DNA of 64,000 nucleotides from Quillaja saponaria (lineage: Eukaryota > Streptophyta > Magnoliopsida > Fabales > Quillajaceae), in contig CM055612.1 of assembly GCA_029379385.1 (NCBI GenBank), positions 11,222,001 to 11,286,000 of the forward strand, read 5' to 3'. Positions 60,721 to 64,000 of this stretch are shown one piece after another. The notes below the pieces were generated by a model. That model did not search any database and was not told the origin of the DNA. It saw only the letters and a list, made by a program, of their open reading frames with translations. The translations under genes were made by a program, and so were the position numbers. The first letter of the stretch is position 1. Each line of letters opens with the position of its first letter.

Positions 60721-62255
60721 AATGCCAGAATATGTGAGAAACTACAGGTTTTTTTTTTTTTTTTTTGCCTTAACCGGTTGATCCGATCCTTAGTAGACAA
60801 AATTAAAGCCGAATTGAATACAAATTAAGTTTAGTTGTATTTCTTTATTTATTTTTTTCTACTTTTTAACATTTGTTTGTGTTTATATGTTGAGTAATTT
60901 GAACTTGACCCAACCAGATCAAAATTTAACAAATTATGAATCGATTCATATTTTTAAATCCATTGAATATTAAATTGATTTCGATAAGATTTGACTAGAT
61001 ATTCAACCCCTTGGGTGAAAGTGCTTTTCTTCGTTGAGAAGTTGGGTGAACTCTGATAGTAACGTATTTTAAGAGCTTGGATTATTGTTAACTATGACGG
61101 CTTCTTGAGTTGAAATCTAACCAAATCAAGTGGAGACGCCGCCGTGTTTGTTGCAATTTGATCGGAGCAATTGCAAATATCAAATATGGATCTTGTTCGG
61201 CTAATAGCTCAACTCTTCAGTGCTAGTTTCTCTTATTCCAAGTCTCAATATGGGCTTGAATTCACGTCTCTACTAACATCATCATTAGTTAACTAGGCCT
61301 GGATGGGGTTATTATTGATTGACACCTTTTGATATTGGACTTGGTTGAATTCATCAACTAAACTAACATAAACTTAAGTCCATATTTAATATGAATCATG
61401 TAAATAAATATTTATTTTTTAACTTCTTAGTAAACTCAAAAGATTGTCTATTTTAATGTTAGACAACCTGAATTGATTTTGAAAGTGCGAGTTGATTTAA
61501 TTGGTAAATTTTCTTGGTTATATATAAGAATCTAGAATCTAGAATTGAATTATGCATTCACTTGCAATGAGGGGTTTATGACATTCGAGATATACTTTTT
61601 ATTGCCTAGTTTCTAAATAGACTTTTATGAAGAAAAAGAAAAAACTTAATTGACTTTTTAATAATTAAAAACTATTTTTTTATATTGAAAAAATAGCTTT
61701 TTTTTTGGGTATAAATTAGAGAACATGCTATAATTAAAAATCACTATGTTATTTTTACTATTAAAAATAGTACATTTCTTGAACAGAGAAAGGAAAAAGA
61801 GAGAGATAATTTTTTCGTTCATTATTTTTATTAAAGAGCATAACATACTACTTAACTTATCAAGAAAATTCTAACTAGAAAGAAAATAACTCATCGTAAT
61901 TATAAAATAAACCCTAAATATAAAATTGCACTTTCATGTTTCACATGACCACATTCATATAATGTCACCAAAAGGTTGGTCATGAGCAAAAGATCTACTT
62001 TATTTTTTAACTTTATGAATTTAAATCTTTCTTAAGAGAATGTGAATAATAAAATTCTCATAATTAATTTTCTAGTCCTTGTTCACTATCATAAATAAAA
62101 ATAATATTTGACTCAGATAATCAACATATCAAAAAATAAACTAAAAATATAATTTATCGTCTTTGATAATCGAAGTTTTTATATGTAATATTTTTATACA
62201 CATCCACATGCACATTCAACTTCGTCGGTGGAGTAGTTGAATTTCACTTTCTAGG

Positions 62256-62300
<45 letters not shown>

Positions 62301-62384
62301 AATTACCAATTTAACTTTTTATACTATAACCATTTTGACTTTTTGTCATTGTTAACTTGGTTAATAATTTTTTGATTATTATAA

Positions 62385-62560
62385 CTCAAAATGCGTAATT
62401 CAAGTGGTAAAACATGCTTGAATTTAGCAGTTGAAATTTTTTTATACTATTAAGAGTTCAAACTCGTAGAAAAATGTTCACGTGGAGGAACAACTAGGAA
62501 TCCCGAACGGGATTAGATTCAAACCTAAATAGTGTATGAATATTGTTGAAAAACTAATAA
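62385..62560 (+). repeat. SINE-like fragment, copy 2
   Basis: It contains TTCAAGTGGTAAAACATGC (A-box-like), AAGAGTTCAAACTCGTAG (B-box-like) and the tail AATCCCGAACGGGATTAGAT with AATAGTGTATGAATATTG, shared with the copy at 60544-60720. The pol III box spacing is about right for a tRNA-derived SINE. Confidence 0.45.
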
Positions 62561-64000
62561 AAAAAATAGAATTATCATAACATCAACACTCAACCCTGTA
62601 AATTTCCAAATAAATATATTTGAATTAAATAGTTGAACTCAACTACACTCTTCTTTGTCGCAGTCTGTTATGTTCTAAATGCACAGATTGATGATAAACT
62701 AGCTAGGAGGGGTGTGACCAAATTCAGTTATATTTTTTCTACGTAAAATTGCAAGACTACCACAACTATGGTTGAAAAATTCTTTGCCGTAATTTCCTCC
62801 ACATTTCTTGATTTAGTGCAACAATCTCTGCCCACTTAAATGACTTTTTCATTTTCTGGGATTTTCTATTTTGACTTGCAAATCCAAAATTTTCATATTA
62901 TACTAATTAATAAATAAAATTGTCTACCATGAAACATGCACTCTTTGAAAATTGAGACATTCAGCAGTCTGAAATTGTGTAATTTAAAGACTCAGTGAAA
63001 ATGCAATATTTTACAAAATTTATATATACAAATCTCAATTAATTATTTATTTAATCCAATAAAAAACAGATCATTTATCTTAGAATTAAAGAGTTTTTTT
63101 TTTTATGGTTTTTTTTTTTTTTAATCGAATATAAGAAGTCAAGTCTAAGGATATGGCGATGTTGGAGTAAGAATAGAGCAAGAATCTTACCCAAAAAAAA
63201 AAACCGAGTAGAGCAAGAAGTAGAGAATGTGTTACGGTGGAAACCAAGTTGAAGGTTGATACTGGTGTTTGGTCAAGGCCATTTGTAGCGTGTTGGAGAA
63301 GTCTTTGCCTTACAATTACACTAATACCCTCTATTGTCAACGCCGCGTAATTGCCTTTGCTGTGATATCGGTGACGAGAGTGCCAAGCTGTCATTGTTTT
63401 TACGCGGTCAAACCCTGACGTGTTACTCTATGCTCCACCTTATTATCATCTTAACCACGCGCTCATGGTATAATCATTAATAAAAAATAAATATTTAAAT
63501 TTGAATTAATTTTTTTAGTTAAAGAAAATATCAATACAAGTTGAATTTGAAACTAATATATATATGTTTAATTTTAAAAAAATATATATATATGAAATGA
63601 GATAACGAGAACTTTTTATTTATTTATTAATGATTATATTATGAATTTATTAGTATTCTTATTATGTGTTGTGTAATTTTATTTATTCTTAAAAAAAAAA
63701 AAAACTAGTTTACTTAATATATATTTTAAATAGAGATAGAGATAGAGATAGAGATAAAATGTTTCAATTTAAAGTTCAAAGTTTATTTAAGAAGTAATCT
63801 TAAAAGTTTTAAAAGGGTAAAAATGTAAAAAAAAAAGTTTTTATTTAAAGTTTAAGAGTTATTAGAAATTTAAATTTATTATATAACTTATTTAGGATTT
63901 ATCATTTGTTTTCCAAAAAATTATCACCCAAATTTCACTTTAGTAATTAATAAAATAAATTTTTTTTACTAGCAGTCATTGATAATTTTTGACACCAATG

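Larger units (their letters stand above)
58760..64000. other. Gene-free AT-rich region with microsatellites
   Basis: No coding region is supported. It holds (AT)n at ~58818-58842, (TA)n at ~62253-62296, a GATAGA tract at ~63732-63757, and many poly-A/T runs. A stretch of higher G+C at ~63210-63440 has no identified function. Confidence 0.6.

Noticed and set aside
63086..63394. 102-residue minus-strand ORF near the right end
   Set aside because: No family resemblance, its C-terminus comes from poly-A/T, and no splice partners are seen; left as an unexplained GC-richer stretch.
1..64000. tRNA, rRNA, CRISPR or conserved miRNA genes
   Set aside because: I looked for familiar tRNA boxes with a foldable cloverleaf, rRNA blocks and common plant miRNA sequences (miR156, 166, 172, 396 types) and found none I could support.

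Overview
This is plant nuclear DNA, most likely from a eudicot. It is AT-rich, has GT-AG introns, plant-specific gene families (alpha-expansin, group I bZIP, KUP/HAK/KT potassium transporter, LRR receptor-like proteins) and plant mobile-element families. I cannot name the species. Most of the window is intron, intergenic DNA and mobile-element debris. Well-supported genes sit at the left (bZIP 3' end, expansin) and in the right half (a plastid-type small protein and a KUP2-type K+ transporter).

Layout: (1) 506-2077 +, the last two coding exons of a group I (RF2/VIP1-like) bZIP factor. (2) 5757-6710 +, a complete three-exon alpha-expansin. (3) 7432-10890 -, a broken copy of ETG1/MCMBP (MCM-binding protein) with missing exons, a frameshift and an in-frame stop; unidentified exon-like pieces follow to 12060. 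(4) 12263-14139, a 1.9-kb inverted duplication. (5) 15040-17545, a second foldback element with long inverted ends studded with a repeated small palindrome. (6) 17.5-22 kb, mostly non-coding, with a possible small gene and retroelement scraps. (7) 22.0-42.7 kb, the ruins of a minus-strand receptor-like-protein (RLP) cluster: one nearly full-length RLP with about five frameshifts, an N-terminal remnant, a second eroded RLP and an orphan 3' flank. A plant (Ptta/En/Spm-type) transposase remnant and a Ty1/copia remnant with three tandem ~715-bp units lie between them. (8) 44.4-45.3 kb, a MITE-like element and a four-copy ~105-bp tandem repeat. (9) 47880-48889 -, a plastid-targeted-looking protein with a C-terminal cysteine motif. 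(10) 49665-54423 -, a nine-coding-exon KUP2/KT2 gene that is intact except for one extra base in exon 5. (11) 55-64 kb, AT-rich DNA with an RTE-type LINE tail, a CACTA-like end, two related SINE-like pieces and microsatellites.

The genes do not form a pathway. The most notable observations are the single-base frameshift in an otherwise clean KUP2 gene, the two neighbouring foldback structures that could make hairpin RNA, the ETG1 pseudogene, and the stepwise decay of the RLP cluster. All exon boundaries were read by eye from splice signals and remembered family conservation; no alignment was run.
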